A stretch of DNA of 64,000 nt from an uncultured Bacteroidales bacterium (lineage in GTDB: Bacteria > Bacteroidota > Bacteroidia > Bacteroidales > UBA932): NCBI GenBank assembly GCA_949300335.1, contig CASGDV010000075.1:1-64000 (forward strand), read 5' to 3'. This document shows positions 43,665 through 51,862 of the stretch, piece after piece. The notes beneath the pieces were generated by a model. That model ran no database searches and was not told where the DNA came from. It was given only the letters and a program-made list of their open reading frames with translations. The position numbers were made by a program, and so were the translations under genes. Position 1 is the stretch's first letter. Every line of letters starts with the position of its first letter.

Positions 43665-44921
43665 ATGAAATATGATGTTCTTATTGCCGGCGGAGGTTTG
43701 TCCGGCTTGACAGCTGGAATCCGTCTCCAGAAAGAGGGAATGAAATGCGCAATTGTTTCCTCCGGTCAAAATGCGATGCATTTTTCCTCTGGCTCGTTCG
43801 ATATTCTCAACAGGATGCCTGACGGCAGGATGGTGTCCGGACCGGCTTCAGAAATTGATAATCTGCCTGCATATCATCCTTATCGCATTATAGGCAAAGA
43901 CAATACTGTAAGGCTATTCAATGAAATCAAGCCTTTTTTCGCCGGGTGCGGAATCGGCCTTACCGGATCTGTGGAGAAGAATTCATACCGACTTACTCCT
44001 ACAGGGGATTTCAGACCGACCGGACTTGCATTGGATGATTTCGTACTTCTTGAAACGAAAAACGGGTCATGTTCACGTAAGGTGATGATTGTTAATATTT
44101 TCGGGTATCTGGATTTCAATACGAAGTTTATTGCCGATGCGCTGGAACGGAATGGCATGGAGTGTGGGATATGTTCTGTAAGGCTGGAAGAGATTGAACG
44201 GTTACGGAAGAATCCGAGCGAAATGCGTTCAACCAATATTTCAAGGGTTCTGGATGACGACGGAATATGCGGTAAATTTGCCGACGAGGTGAACAAGTTG
44301 TTGAAAGACGAGGAATGCGTTGTACTTCCAGCCGTTTTCGGGCTGAAGAATCCAGGGATAGTTGATGTTTTGAGGGACAAGGTGAAAGCAAAGGTGCATT
44401 TTGTTGCCACTATGCCTCCGTCAGTTCCCGGTATAAGGACCCAGATGAGGTTGAAACATGTTTTTGAGGAAGCCGGCGGGCGGATGTTCAACGGTGATAC
44501 TATTGTTTCTGCAAAATGTTCGGGCCACAGGGTCGAGAGTGTTTTTACCGGTAATTTCGGAGATATGGAGCTCAAAGCTGACAATTATATCCTCGCTACG
44601 GGAAGCTTCTTCAGCAAAGGGCTGGTTTCGACTCCCGATTCCATTTACGAACCTTTGTTCGGAATCGATCTGCTGTGCGGAGAAAGCCGTGCGGAATGGA
44701 ATAATCTGCAGTTCTTTTCGAAACAGAATTATATAGGATACGGCGCTTCCGTAACAGGTAATCTCCAGGCATTGAAAAACGGGGAGGCGTTCGACAATCT
44801 GTATGTTATCGGTTCCGTTCTTGGCGGTGCCAATACTTTGTATGAAGGATGCGGAGCCGGCGTAGCCATTGTAACGGCTATGAGGGTCGCTGAAATAATT
44901 GCTGAAAAACAGGGGGAATAG
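43665..44921 (+). CDS. glpB: Anaerobic glycerol-3-phosphate dehydrogenase subunit B
   Basis: The 418-residue protein has an N-terminal FAD motif DVLIAGGGLSGLTAGIRL and a C-terminal ATGSFFSKGL and GGANTLYEGCGAGVAIVTAM region, as in GlpB. It links GlpA electrons to GlpC. The ATG at 43665 is chosen because AAGGAGG lies eight bases upstream, within the end of glpA; a TTG two codons earlier is unlikely. Confidence 0.93.
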   Translation: MKYDVLIAGGGLSGLTAGIRLQKEGMKCAIVSSGQNAMHFSSGSFDILNRMPDGRMVSGPASEIDNLPAYHPYRIIGKDNTVRLFNEIKPFFAGCGIGLTGSVEKNSYRLTPTGDFRPTGLALDDFVLLETKNGSCSRKVMIVNIFGYLDFNTKFIADALERNGMECGICSVRLEEIERLRKNPSEMRSTNISRVLDDDGICGKFADEVNKLLKDEECVVLPAVFGLKNPGIVDVLRDKVKAKVHFVATMPPSVPGIRTQMRLKHVFEEAGGRMFNGDTIVSAKCSGHRVESVFTGNFGDMELKADNYILATGSFFSKGLVSTPDSIYEPLFGIDLLCGESRAEWNNLQFFSKQNYIGYGASVTGNLQALKNGEAFDNLYVIGSVLGGANTLYEGCGAGVAIVTAMRVAEIIAEKQGE

Positions 44922-44923
44922 AT

Positions 44924-46168
44924 ATGAATGTCCAGGGTAGCATAAGTGAAAATAATTTCGAACAGTGCATCAAATGTACAATCTGTACTGTTTACTGTCC
45001 GGTAGTTCCAGTCAATCCTTTATATCCGGGACCGAAACAGGCCGGTCCTGACGGAGAGCGTCTTCGTCTCAAGAAAGGTTTTTATTTCGATGATACTCTC
45101 AAGTATTGTCTGAATTGCAAGCGTTGTGAGGTTGCGTGCCCGTCAGGAGTACGCATCGGTGACATAATACAGCTTGCAAGAATCAGATATGGACGTAAAT
45201 CACCAAAGATTCGTGACATGATGCTTGCAAGTACTGATCTTATGGGTACAGCTGCAACAATCGTCGCTCCCGTTGTGAACGGTGTACTCGCAGTCAAGCC
45301 CGTCAAGACTGTCATGGATTGCGTGTTGAAGATTGACCACAGGAGGACTTTCCCGAAGTATTCCTCTGGTACGTTTGAAAACTGGTTCAAAAAGAATGCC
45401 TGCAAGATACAGGACAGGTACGGGAGATTTGTCAGCTATTTCCATGGCTGTTATGCAAATTACAATTATCCGCAGCTCGGTAAGGATTTCGTGGCAGTGA
45501 TGAATGCCATAGGTTACGGAGTCAGACTTCTTGATAAGGAAAAGTGTTGCGGAGTTGCCATGATTTCCAATGGCATGATAAAGTCTGCGAAGAAAAATGC
45601 GGAAAAGAATCTATCCAGCATAAGGAAGGCTGTAGGCGAGGATATGCGCGTGCTTTCAACATCTTCCACATGTACTTTTACGATAAGGGACGAATATCCT
45701 CATCTGCTCAAGATAGAGAACGGGGATGTCAGGGATTCCATGGAACTCGCAACGAGGTTTATCTATGAGCAGGTGGATAAGGGCAATGTGAGACTTGCGT
45801 TCAGGAAAGATTACAAGGCTTCGGTAGCATATCATACTCCTTGCCATATGGAAAAGCTTGGATGGTCGGTGTTCTCTATAGAACTTTTGAAAATGATTCC
45901 GGGAGTGAAACTCACAGTACTGGACAGCAACTGTTGCGGAATAGCCGGAACATATGGATTCAAGAAGGAAAACTATGAGACTTCACAAGCTATAGGCAAA
46001 CCTCTTTTTGATCAGATCAGGAATGTGAATCCGGATTTTGTCGCATGTGATTGTGAAACATGCAAATGGCAGATAGAGATGTCTACGGGCTATACAGTGA
46101 AGAATCCTGTTTCAATCCTTGCCGAAGCTTTGGACATGGAAGCCACCATTGCTTTGAATAAAAAATAG
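44924..46168 (+). CDS. glpC: Anaerobic glycerol-3-phosphate dehydrogenase subunit C
   Basis: The 414-residue protein has two [4Fe-4S] motifs (Cys15, 18, 21, 25 and Cys62, 65, 68, 72) and two CCG domains (HGCYANYNYPQ to KCCGVA, and YHTPCHMEKLG to SNCCGIAG). It anchors GlpAB at the membrane and passes electrons to menaquinone. Its TAG stop lies inside the predicted 3' strand of the RNase P RNA P1 stem on the other strand. Confidence 0.95.
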   Translation: MNVQGSISENNFEQCIKCTICTVYCPVVPVNPLYPGPKQAGPDGERLRLKKGFYFDDTLKYCLNCKRCEVACPSGVRIGDIIQLARIRYGRKSPKIRDMMLASTDLMGTAATIVAPVVNGVLAVKPVKTVMDCVLKIDHRRTFPKYSSGTFENWFKKNACKIQDRYGRFVSYFHGCYANYNYPQLGKDFVAVMNAIGYGVRLLDKEKCCGVAMISNGMIKSAKKNAEKNLSSIRKAVGEDMRVLSTSSTCTFTIRDEYPHLLKIENGDVRDSMELATRFIYEQVDKGNVRLAFRKDYKASVAYHTPCHMEKLGWSVFSIELLKMIPGVKLTVLDSNCCGIAGTYGFKKENYETSQAIGKPLFDQIRNVNPDFVACDCETCKWQIEMSTGYTVKNPVSILAEALDMEATIALNKK

Positions 46169-46475
46169 GCGGGGCCGTAAGCCGGTTTCTGTTTTTGAAT
46201 CCGTCATTTATCTTCGCAACCTACCCCCTGACATCGGGCGGGCAACCCTTGATTGTCAGTATATTTGGTCTTGCAGGCCCCGGGGCAGTACCCGCAGTAC
46301 GTCGCCGTACCGTGTCGTGAGCTCTTACCTCGCGTTTTCACCCTTGCATACGAGATGCGGTAATTTTCTGTTACTGTACCCGAAAGATTACTCCCTCCTG
46401 CGCTTTCCGCAGCGAGGCGCCCTTTCCTGTCCGGACTTTCCTCTGCATGTGCAGCGACGGATCGTCCCGCCTATT
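46166..46475 (-). ncRNA. rnpB: RNase P RNA, bacterial type A
   Basis: On the minus strand the sequence has the universal bacterial motifs GAGGAAAGTCCGGAC near the 5' end and ACAGAAACCGGCTTA near the 3' end, plus GGTAAGAGCTCAC and GGGTAGGTTGCG-like blocks. P1 is formed by TAGGCGGG (46473-46466) with CCCGCCTA (46173-46166), setting the ends to within a few bases. Length is about 310. A T6 run follows the 3' end, inside glpC. It is the catalytic RNA of tRNA 5' processing. It starts about 12 bases after the stop of the flavin reductase gene. Confidence 0.96.
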
Positions 46476-46486
46476 GTCAATATCGT

Positions 46487-47743
46487 CTACAGGTATCCCA
46501 ATTTCTTTTCTCTCCTGTTGTTTCTCCTGTTTGTCTTCTGAACCGACCTGATTAGGAACGGAGTAATATCCTTGCAGGTCTTGTGACAAGCCATTTCAAG
46601 CGAATACATCCTTCCGATGCAGAAATTAGAGTGTTCGCATCTGCTGCAGTGCGTTTCATCAGCCTTCATCTTGTTTACGAAATCAGTGTCTTCAAGAACG
46701 GCCCTTCCCATTTGCAGCATTTCGAATCCGCTGTCGATGACCTTGTCTGCATCCTTGCGGCACGTCACTCCTCCGACATATACAAGCGGCATGTCGGGCA
46801 GGGCTTTCCTGAATTTGAGTGCATCTTCGAGGAAATAAAGTCTCTTGAATGGTACAGTCGGAGAGACTATCTTTCCGCCGAGAAGGACGCCCAGCTTGAG
46901 CCACCATTGTTTCAGAGGCATATAATGTATTATCGGATATACCGGGAATTCGCCTCTCATCACATACATCGGCGCCCTGCTTACGAATCCTCCGGAAAGG
47001 ACCAGTGCATCGGCACCGCATTTCTGTAGTTCTCTGGCAACTGTAATGCAGTCATCCACCTCAAGACCTCCCTTGAATCCGTCTCTGGTATTAATCTTAA
47101 CGAATACCGCTACTTTGCCTGCAGCAGCCTCCATTACTTCCTTCATGCATTCCTTCATGAATCTCATCCTGTTCTCAAGAGAGCCTCCGTATTCATCTTT
47201 CCTGTGGTTCGTATAAGGAGAAAGGAACTGGGATATCAGGTATCCGTGTCCGGCATGGATTTCGACTGCGTCGAATCCAGATGCGATGGCAAGCCTTACG
47301 GCATTGCCGTAAGCCACGGTGACTTCCTTTATCTCAGACCTTGTCATCCCGTGTACGAATGTAGGGGAGTACAGATTGAAGCCGTTGCTCGCACCGAAAG
47401 GCGTACATCCGCATATTTTCCTGTGGGACATGTTTCCGCAATGTCCGAGCTGTATGGATGCCTTGGCTCCTTCGGAATGGATGGCATCAGTGAGTTTGCG
47501 TAGTTCCGGCACGATTTCCTCGCGCATCCACAACTGCCTTTCAAATGAAAGGCCGCTCCTGCAAACGGCCGCATATGCGACAGTAGTCATTCCTATGCCG
47601 CCTCTTGCAACTGCGGTATGGTAATCGAATAATGATTGAGATGGAGAATTCCCCGGGCACATTCCTTCAAATGCCGCAGACCTGATTGTTCTGTTTCTGA
47701 GTTCAACAGGTCCTATTTTAAATGGTGTAAACAGATCGCTCAT
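46487..47743 (-). CDS. Old-yellow-enzyme family NADH:flavin oxidoreductase
   Basis: The 418-residue protein is an OYE-type FMN barrel: FTPFKIGPVELRNRTIRSA at the start, QLGHCGN, the active-site HAGHGYLISQFLSPYTNHRKDEYGG region (in pieces about 168-192) and VGGVTCRKDADKVI with MGRAVLEDTDF. After the barrel come four cysteines (CSRCEHSNFC and a later C) resembling the [4Fe-4S] segment of 2,4-dienoyl-CoA reductases, with different spacing, but there is no C-terminal FAD/NADH domain. It follows the 5-alpha-reductase homologue by 6 bases on the same strand. Reduction of an activated C=C bond is likely; a steroid 3-oxo-delta-4 substrate is inferred from the neighbour. Confidence 0.88.
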   Translation of the reverse strand: MSDLFTPFKIGPVELRNRTIRSAAFEGMCPGNSPSQSLFDYHTAVARGGIGMTTVAYAAVCRSGLSFERQLWMREEIVPELRKLTDAIHSEGAKASIQLGHCGNMSHRKICGCTPFGASNGFNLYSPTFVHGMTRSEIKEVTVAYGNAVRLAIASGFDAVEIHAGHGYLISQFLSPYTNHRKDEYGGSLENRMRFMKECMKEVMEAAAGKVAVFVKINTRDGFKGGLEVDDCITVARELQKCGADALVLSGGFVSRAPMYVMRGEFPVYPIIHYMPLKQWWLKLGVLLGGKIVSPTVPFKRLYFLEDALKFRKALPDMPLVYVGGVTCRKDADKVIDSGFEMLQMGRAVLEDTDFVNKMKADETHCSRCEHSNFCIGRMYSLEMACHKTCKDITPFLIRSVQKTNRRNNRREKKLGYL

Positions 47744-47749
47744 GATATA

Positions 47750-48535
47750 TTACCACAAAAACGGAATCAGATTCTTCTTGTTCAGCTGTTTGTATTCATC
47801 TCCGAATTCCTGCTCGTATTTTTCCGTCAGGGATTTGGCTCTCGGAGCAAGGTTCGCAAAGGTCCAGATTGCAAAAAGCAGTCCGGCCGGTGACCATGTG
47901 AGTATGGCATAGCCTATCCATTCCGTGACTTCTCCGAAATAGTTCGCGGAAGTTACATATTTGTACATCCCTTTTTTCGGAATATAGTGTTTCGTATCTC
48001 CGGGTTTCCTAAGATGTCTGATCACATGGTCGGAATACAGATTTATGGCCATTCCGGTGAAAAATATGACTGCTCCTGCAATGAATTTCGGCGAGGACAG
48101 CCATTCTATTCTATACATGCCGTCGGGAGCATATCTGAACAGCCAACTCCCTATTATGTAGGAGTTGATTGAATTGAAGACTATTCCCATGGCCATGATG
48201 ACAATCGGCATCTTGCTGTGTCCTCTCATGAGAAGCGGAAATACGAATGATCTCTGAAAGTAATGCAGCATGAAAAAACCTGCCATTATGTAGAGTACCG
48301 TCGCGCTGTTCGATGAAACAGGTTTGGAATTGAAATGTTCCAGTACGAAAAGCAGCATGAGGAAAAAGGATGGCGATTCCATAAGCACCCATGCCGTCTT
48401 GTTGTTTATTTTCGGGCCCCAGTTGGATGAGGACAGGTAGCCGTATCCGGCCTTGAAACGGAACAGTGCTATGAATACCAGAATGGCCATCAGCATCATG
48501 GCCGCCATCAGGATATAATAAGAATTCAGTGTCAT
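47750..48535 (-). CDS. Steroid 5-alpha-reductase family membrane enzyme
   Basis: The 261-residue protein matches the 3-oxo-5-alpha-steroid 4-dehydrogenase family along its length: the E-S-P-S block after helix 2 (human type 1 has E-L-P-S), FPLLMRG, NLYSDHVIRHLRKPGDT, IPKKGMYKYVTSANYFGE and the C-terminal IPFLW. Six to seven membrane helices are visible. Family members reduce the delta-4 double bond of 3-oxo-steroids with NADPH; some bacterial and plant members act on other lipids. It is the first gene of a two-gene unit with the OYE-type reductase. A TACCTTTG -7 element lies at 48563-48570. Confidence 0.9.
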   Translation of the reverse strand: MTLNSYYILMAAMMLMAILVFIALFRFKAGYGYLSSSNWGPKINNKTAWVLMESPSFFLMLLFVLEHFNSKPVSSNSATVLYIMAGFFMLHYFQRSFVFPLLMRGHSKMPIVIMAMGIVFNSINSYIIGSWLFRYAPDGMYRIEWLSSPKFIAGAVIFFTGMAINLYSDHVIRHLRKPGDTKHYIPKKGMYKYVTSANYFGEVTEWIGYAILTWSPAGLLFAIWTFANLAPRAKSLTEKYEQEFGDEYKQLNKKNLIPFLW

Positions 48536-48638
48536 GGCGTATCGTGTCTTCTAAAACATCCGCAAAGGTAATAAAGATTTTTCAAATCAGTTTTTTTTGA
48601 CTAATTTTGCACCCCTGTTAACGATATAATTTCCTTTT

Positions 48639-50267
48639 ATGAACGCTAAATATATTTTCGTTTCAGGCGGTGTAGCCTCATCTTTGGGTAAAGGTATAAT
48701 TTCGGCCTCTCTGGCCAAACTTCTGCATGCCAGGGGATTGAGGGTTACAATCCAGAAGTTCGACCCTTATATCAATGTGGATCCGGGCACTTTGAATCCT
48801 TATGAGCACGGTGAATGTTATGTTACGGATGACGGTGCGGAAACAGATCTGGACCTGGGACATTACGAGAGATTCCTCGGTGTTCATACTTCAAAGGCAA
48901 ACAATGTTACCACTGGAAAGATATATCATACGGTCATAAGCAAGGAGAGGGAAGGTGCATATCTCGGCAAGACTGTACAGATTGTACCGCATATTACTGA
49001 TGAGATTAAGAGAAGGATGCTTCTGCTCGGCAAGAGCGGCAAATATGATATCGTGATAACGGAAATAGGCGGTACGGTGGGCGATATGGAGTCCCAGCCG
49101 TTCGTAGAGGCGGTGCGCCAGCTGCAATGGGAACTGCCGGAGGAAGACTGCGTGACAATTCATCTTACACTGGTCCCTTACCTGAGCGCTGCCAAGGAAC
49201 TGAAGACGAAACCTACGCAGCATTCAGTACAGATGCTTCAGCAGGCAGGTGTGCAGCCGGATATAATCGTATGCAGGACCGAACACAAACTGACTTCCGA
49301 AATACGCCGCAAAGTGGCATTGTTCTGCAATGTCAAACCTGGGCATGTGATTGAATCCATAGACGCACCGTCAATATATCAGGTCCCTTTGAACATGAAG
49401 GAAGAGAAACTTGACTGGCTTGTTCTGGAGCATTTCGGCATGACGGATCTTCCGGAACCGAATCTGGACAATTGGAATGCGTTTCTCCGTAAACTGATGA
49501 ATCCGAAGCACAAAGTGGATATAGCTCTTGTGGGAAAATATGTGGAACTGCAGGATGCATATAAATCTATTCTCGAATCATTCGTACATGCCGGTGCCGC
49601 CAACGAGTGCAAAGTTCAGGTCCACAGCATCCACAGCGAGTTCCTGGACGAAAGCAACGTGGTTTCCCAGCTCGGTTCCATGGATGCGGTTCTGGTTGCT
49701 CCGGGATTCGGTGAAAGGGGACTGGAAGGCAAGATTGTTGCAATCAGGTATGCCAGGGAGCATAATGTGCCTTTCTTCGGAATCTGTCTCGGCATGCAGA
49801 TGTGTGTTGTTGAATTTGCCCGTGACGTGCTCGGACTCAGGAATGCAGTTTCGACCGAGGTTAATCCGTCGACAGATACACCTGTAATAGACCTTATGGA
49901 AGATCAGAAGAGCACTACTATCAAGGGCGGTACGATGAGGCTCGGAGCATATGACTGCAAAATAGAAAAGGGTACTCTTGCCTACAGGATATATGGCAGG
50001 GAAACGATTTCCGAGAGACACAGGCACAGATATGAATTTAACAATGATTATCTTGGTGCAGTGGAGAGTGCAGGGATGAAGGCTTCCGGAAGGAATCCGG
50101 AAACAGGGCTTGTGGAGATTGTTGAACTTCCGTCACATCCTTTCTTCATCGGAGTGCAGTTCCATCCTGAGTTGAAGAGTACACCTGAATGTCCCCAGCC
50201 TATATTCGTCGCATTCGTTAAGGCTGCGATGGAATACAGGGAACGCAAGGGCAAGGATAATAAGTAG
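48639..50267 (+). CDS. pyrG: CTP synthase
   Basis: The 542-residue protein has the amidoligase domain start KYIFVSGGVASSLGKGI, the conserved KFDPYINVDPGTLNPYEHGE block (in part) and a C-terminal class I glutamine amidotransferase domain with nucleophile Cys in GICLGMQM (about residue 388) and the His-x-Glu end FHPE (about 510). It makes CTP from UTP. A TAATTTTG -7 element is at 48602-48609. It diverges from the 5-alpha-reductase gene. Confidence 0.97.
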   Translation: MNAKYIFVSGGVASSLGKGIISASLAKLLHARGLRVTIQKFDPYINVDPGTLNPYEHGECYVTDDGAETDLDLGHYERFLGVHTSKANNVTTGKIYHTVISKEREGAYLGKTVQIVPHITDEIKRRMLLLGKSGKYDIVITEIGGTVGDMESQPFVEAVRQLQWELPEEDCVTIHLTLVPYLSAAKELKTKPTQHSVQMLQQAGVQPDIIVCRTEHKLTSEIRRKVALFCNVKPGHVIESIDAPSIYQVPLNMKEEKLDWLVLEHFGMTDLPEPNLDNWNAFLRKLMNPKHKVDIALVGKYVELQDAYKSILESFVHAGAANECKVQVHSIHSEFLDESNVVSQLGSMDAVLVAPGFGERGLEGKIVAIRYAREHNVPFFGICLGMQMCVVEFARDVLGLRNAVSTEVNPSTDTPVIDLMEDQKSTTIKGGTMRLGAYDCKIEKGTLAYRIYGRETISERHRHRYEFNNDYLGAVESAGMKASGRNPETGLVEIVELPSHPFFIGVQFHPELKSTPECPQPIFVAFVKAAMEYRERKGKDNK

Positions 50268-50272
50268 ACTAC

Positions 50273-51040
50273 GTGAATTTTCTGAAAATCATAAATCTGG
50301 CATTTTTAATGGTGTCCTGCATCATGTTTGCTGAAGCACGCGGCGTGAAGCATTACTCCATAGAGGTCCTTGCCGAGTATCCTCATGACAGGGATGCCTA
50401 TACACAGGGCCTGTTTTTCCAGGACGGCCAACTTTACGAGAGTACTGGCCAGTATGGAAAATCCACATTCAGAAAAGTGGATTATGTGACGGGCAAAGTT
50501 CTCCGCCGTCTCGATTTCGGCAGGAAATATTTTGTGGAAGGCTCCGTAGTTCTTGATGGCAGACTTTATATTCTTACATGGCAGAACAAGGTTGCCTTTG
50601 TATATGATTTTCCGTCGCTCGAATACGAGGCGACATATTCTTATCCGCGTGAAGGATGGGGACTGACGTCCGACGGAAAAAATCTGATAGCGAGCGACGG
50701 CAGTTCTTCCATTTATTTCCTTGACGGAAAATTCAGGACACAGAGGAAGCTGAATGTTACAATGAACGGTAGGCCTTTGCGTTTCATCAACGAACTTGAA
50801 TATGTGGACGGCCGCATATGGGCTAATGTCTACACTACCGACCTTATCGTTATTATAAATCCGGAAAGCGGAGAGGTGGAGGCTACTGTCGATTGTACCG
50901 GACTTCTTCCGAAGAAATACATGGATGCTGATACGGATGTACTGAACGGCATTGCCTGCAATCCTGCCGACGGGAAGCTTCTGCTTACCGGGAAGAACTG
51001 GCCTTTCATATATGAAATAAGACTTGTTGAGAAAAAATAG
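50273..51040 (+). CDS. Glutaminyl-peptide cyclotransferase (plant/bacterial type)
   Basis: The 255-residue protein begins with a signal peptide (about 1-22) and has the beta-propeller glutaminyl cyclase pattern: YTQGLFFQDGQLYESTGQYGKS, EGSVVLDGRLYILTWQN and NELEYVDGRIWANVYTTD. These enzymes form N-terminal pyroglutamate on exported peptides. The start is a GTG at 50273, 6 bases after the pyrG stop; the next in-frame ATG would cut the signal peptide. It is in a run with pyrG and the dehydrogenases. Confidence 0.88.
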   Translation: MNFLKIINLAFLMVSCIMFAEARGVKHYSIEVLAEYPHDRDAYTQGLFFQDGQLYESTGQYGKSTFRKVDYVTGKVLRRLDFGRKYFVEGSVVLDGRLYILTWQNKVAFVYDFPSLEYEATYSYPREGWGLTSDGKNLIASDGSSSIYFLDGKFRTQRKLNVTMNGRPLRFINELEYVDGRIWANVYTTDLIVIINPESGEVEATVDCTGLLPKKYMDADTDVLNGIACNPADGKLLLTGKNWPFIYEIRLVEKK

Positions 51041-51048
51041 TTGTTGCA

Positions 51049-51840
51049 ATGAATGAGTTGTATGCGGTTGTAACCGGAGCCAGTACCGGTCTGGGACGAT
51101 GTCTTGCCATTGAGCTGGCCGGAAGGGGAATCAATACTATACTTGTAGCTCTCCCTGGAGAAGGCCTTATGGAAGTAAGGGACAAATGCCGTAAAATGGG
51201 GACGAAAAGCGAGTGTTTCGAACTTGATCTTACTGATAAGAACCGGATAATGGAACTGGCGGAAGAAATCAATTCAAAGTACAGGGTCAATATTCTTCTG
51301 AACAATGCTGGATACGGTGGAAGCAAGGTCTTCATGACGTCTTCTGCTGATTATATTTACAATATGATTCTGCTGAATGCCGGAGCTACATCACTGCTCA
51401 CACATGAGCTTCTTGAAAATTTATCGGACAATGCCGATGCCTATATATTGAATGTTTCTTCAATGGCATCCATGACTCCGACCGGATTCAAGACCGTATA
51501 TCCTGCAACCAAGGCTTTTGTAAAACATTTCTCGATCGGACTGAGGGAAGAATTGAAATCCACCCCGGTTTCGGTAAGCGTGGCTATTTTGGGCCCTATG
51601 CCGACACAACCCGAAATCATATCCAGAATCGAAAAACAGGGATTTATAGGAAAATTCCTGTCGGTGACTCCTAAAAAAGTAGCCCGGAAATGTATTGACG
51701 GAATGTTTAAACACAAGAGGAAGATTATTCCGGGTATTCCCAATATGCTGTCTTATTATCTGATCAAGTTCATTCCGGAACATATCAGGGCGGAACTGAT
51801 GACCAGATCTGTAAGGAAAAACGAAATTGTCCGAAACTGA
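51049..51840 (+). CDS. Short-chain dehydrogenase/reductase
   Basis: The 263-residue protein is a classical SDR: TGASTGLGRCLA (NADP-binding, about 9-20), NNAG (about 85-88), catalytic Ser in NVSSMAS (about 140) and Tyr-x3-Lys in VYPATKA (about 151-157). The C-terminal part with two hydrophobic stretches resembles 17-beta-hydroxysteroid/3-oxoacyl-CoA reductase-type members. It starts 9 bases after the cyclase. The substrate cannot be read off; a hydroxysteroid is one possibility in view of the reductases 2.5 kb away. Confidence 0.9.
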   Translation: MNELYAVVTGASTGLGRCLAIELAGRGINTILVALPGEGLMEVRDKCRKMGTKSECFELDLTDKNRIMELAEEINSKYRVNILLNNAGYGGSKVFMTSSADYIYNMILLNAGATSLLTHELLENLSDNADAYILNVSSMASMTPTGFKTVYPATKAFVKHFSIGLREELKSTPVSVSVAILGPMPTQPEIISRIEKQGFIGKFLSVTPKKVARKCIDGMFKHKRKIIPGIPNMLSYYLIKFIPEHIRAELMTRSVRKNEIVRN

Positions 51841-51862
51841 ATATAAATCCGATATTGAAGTT

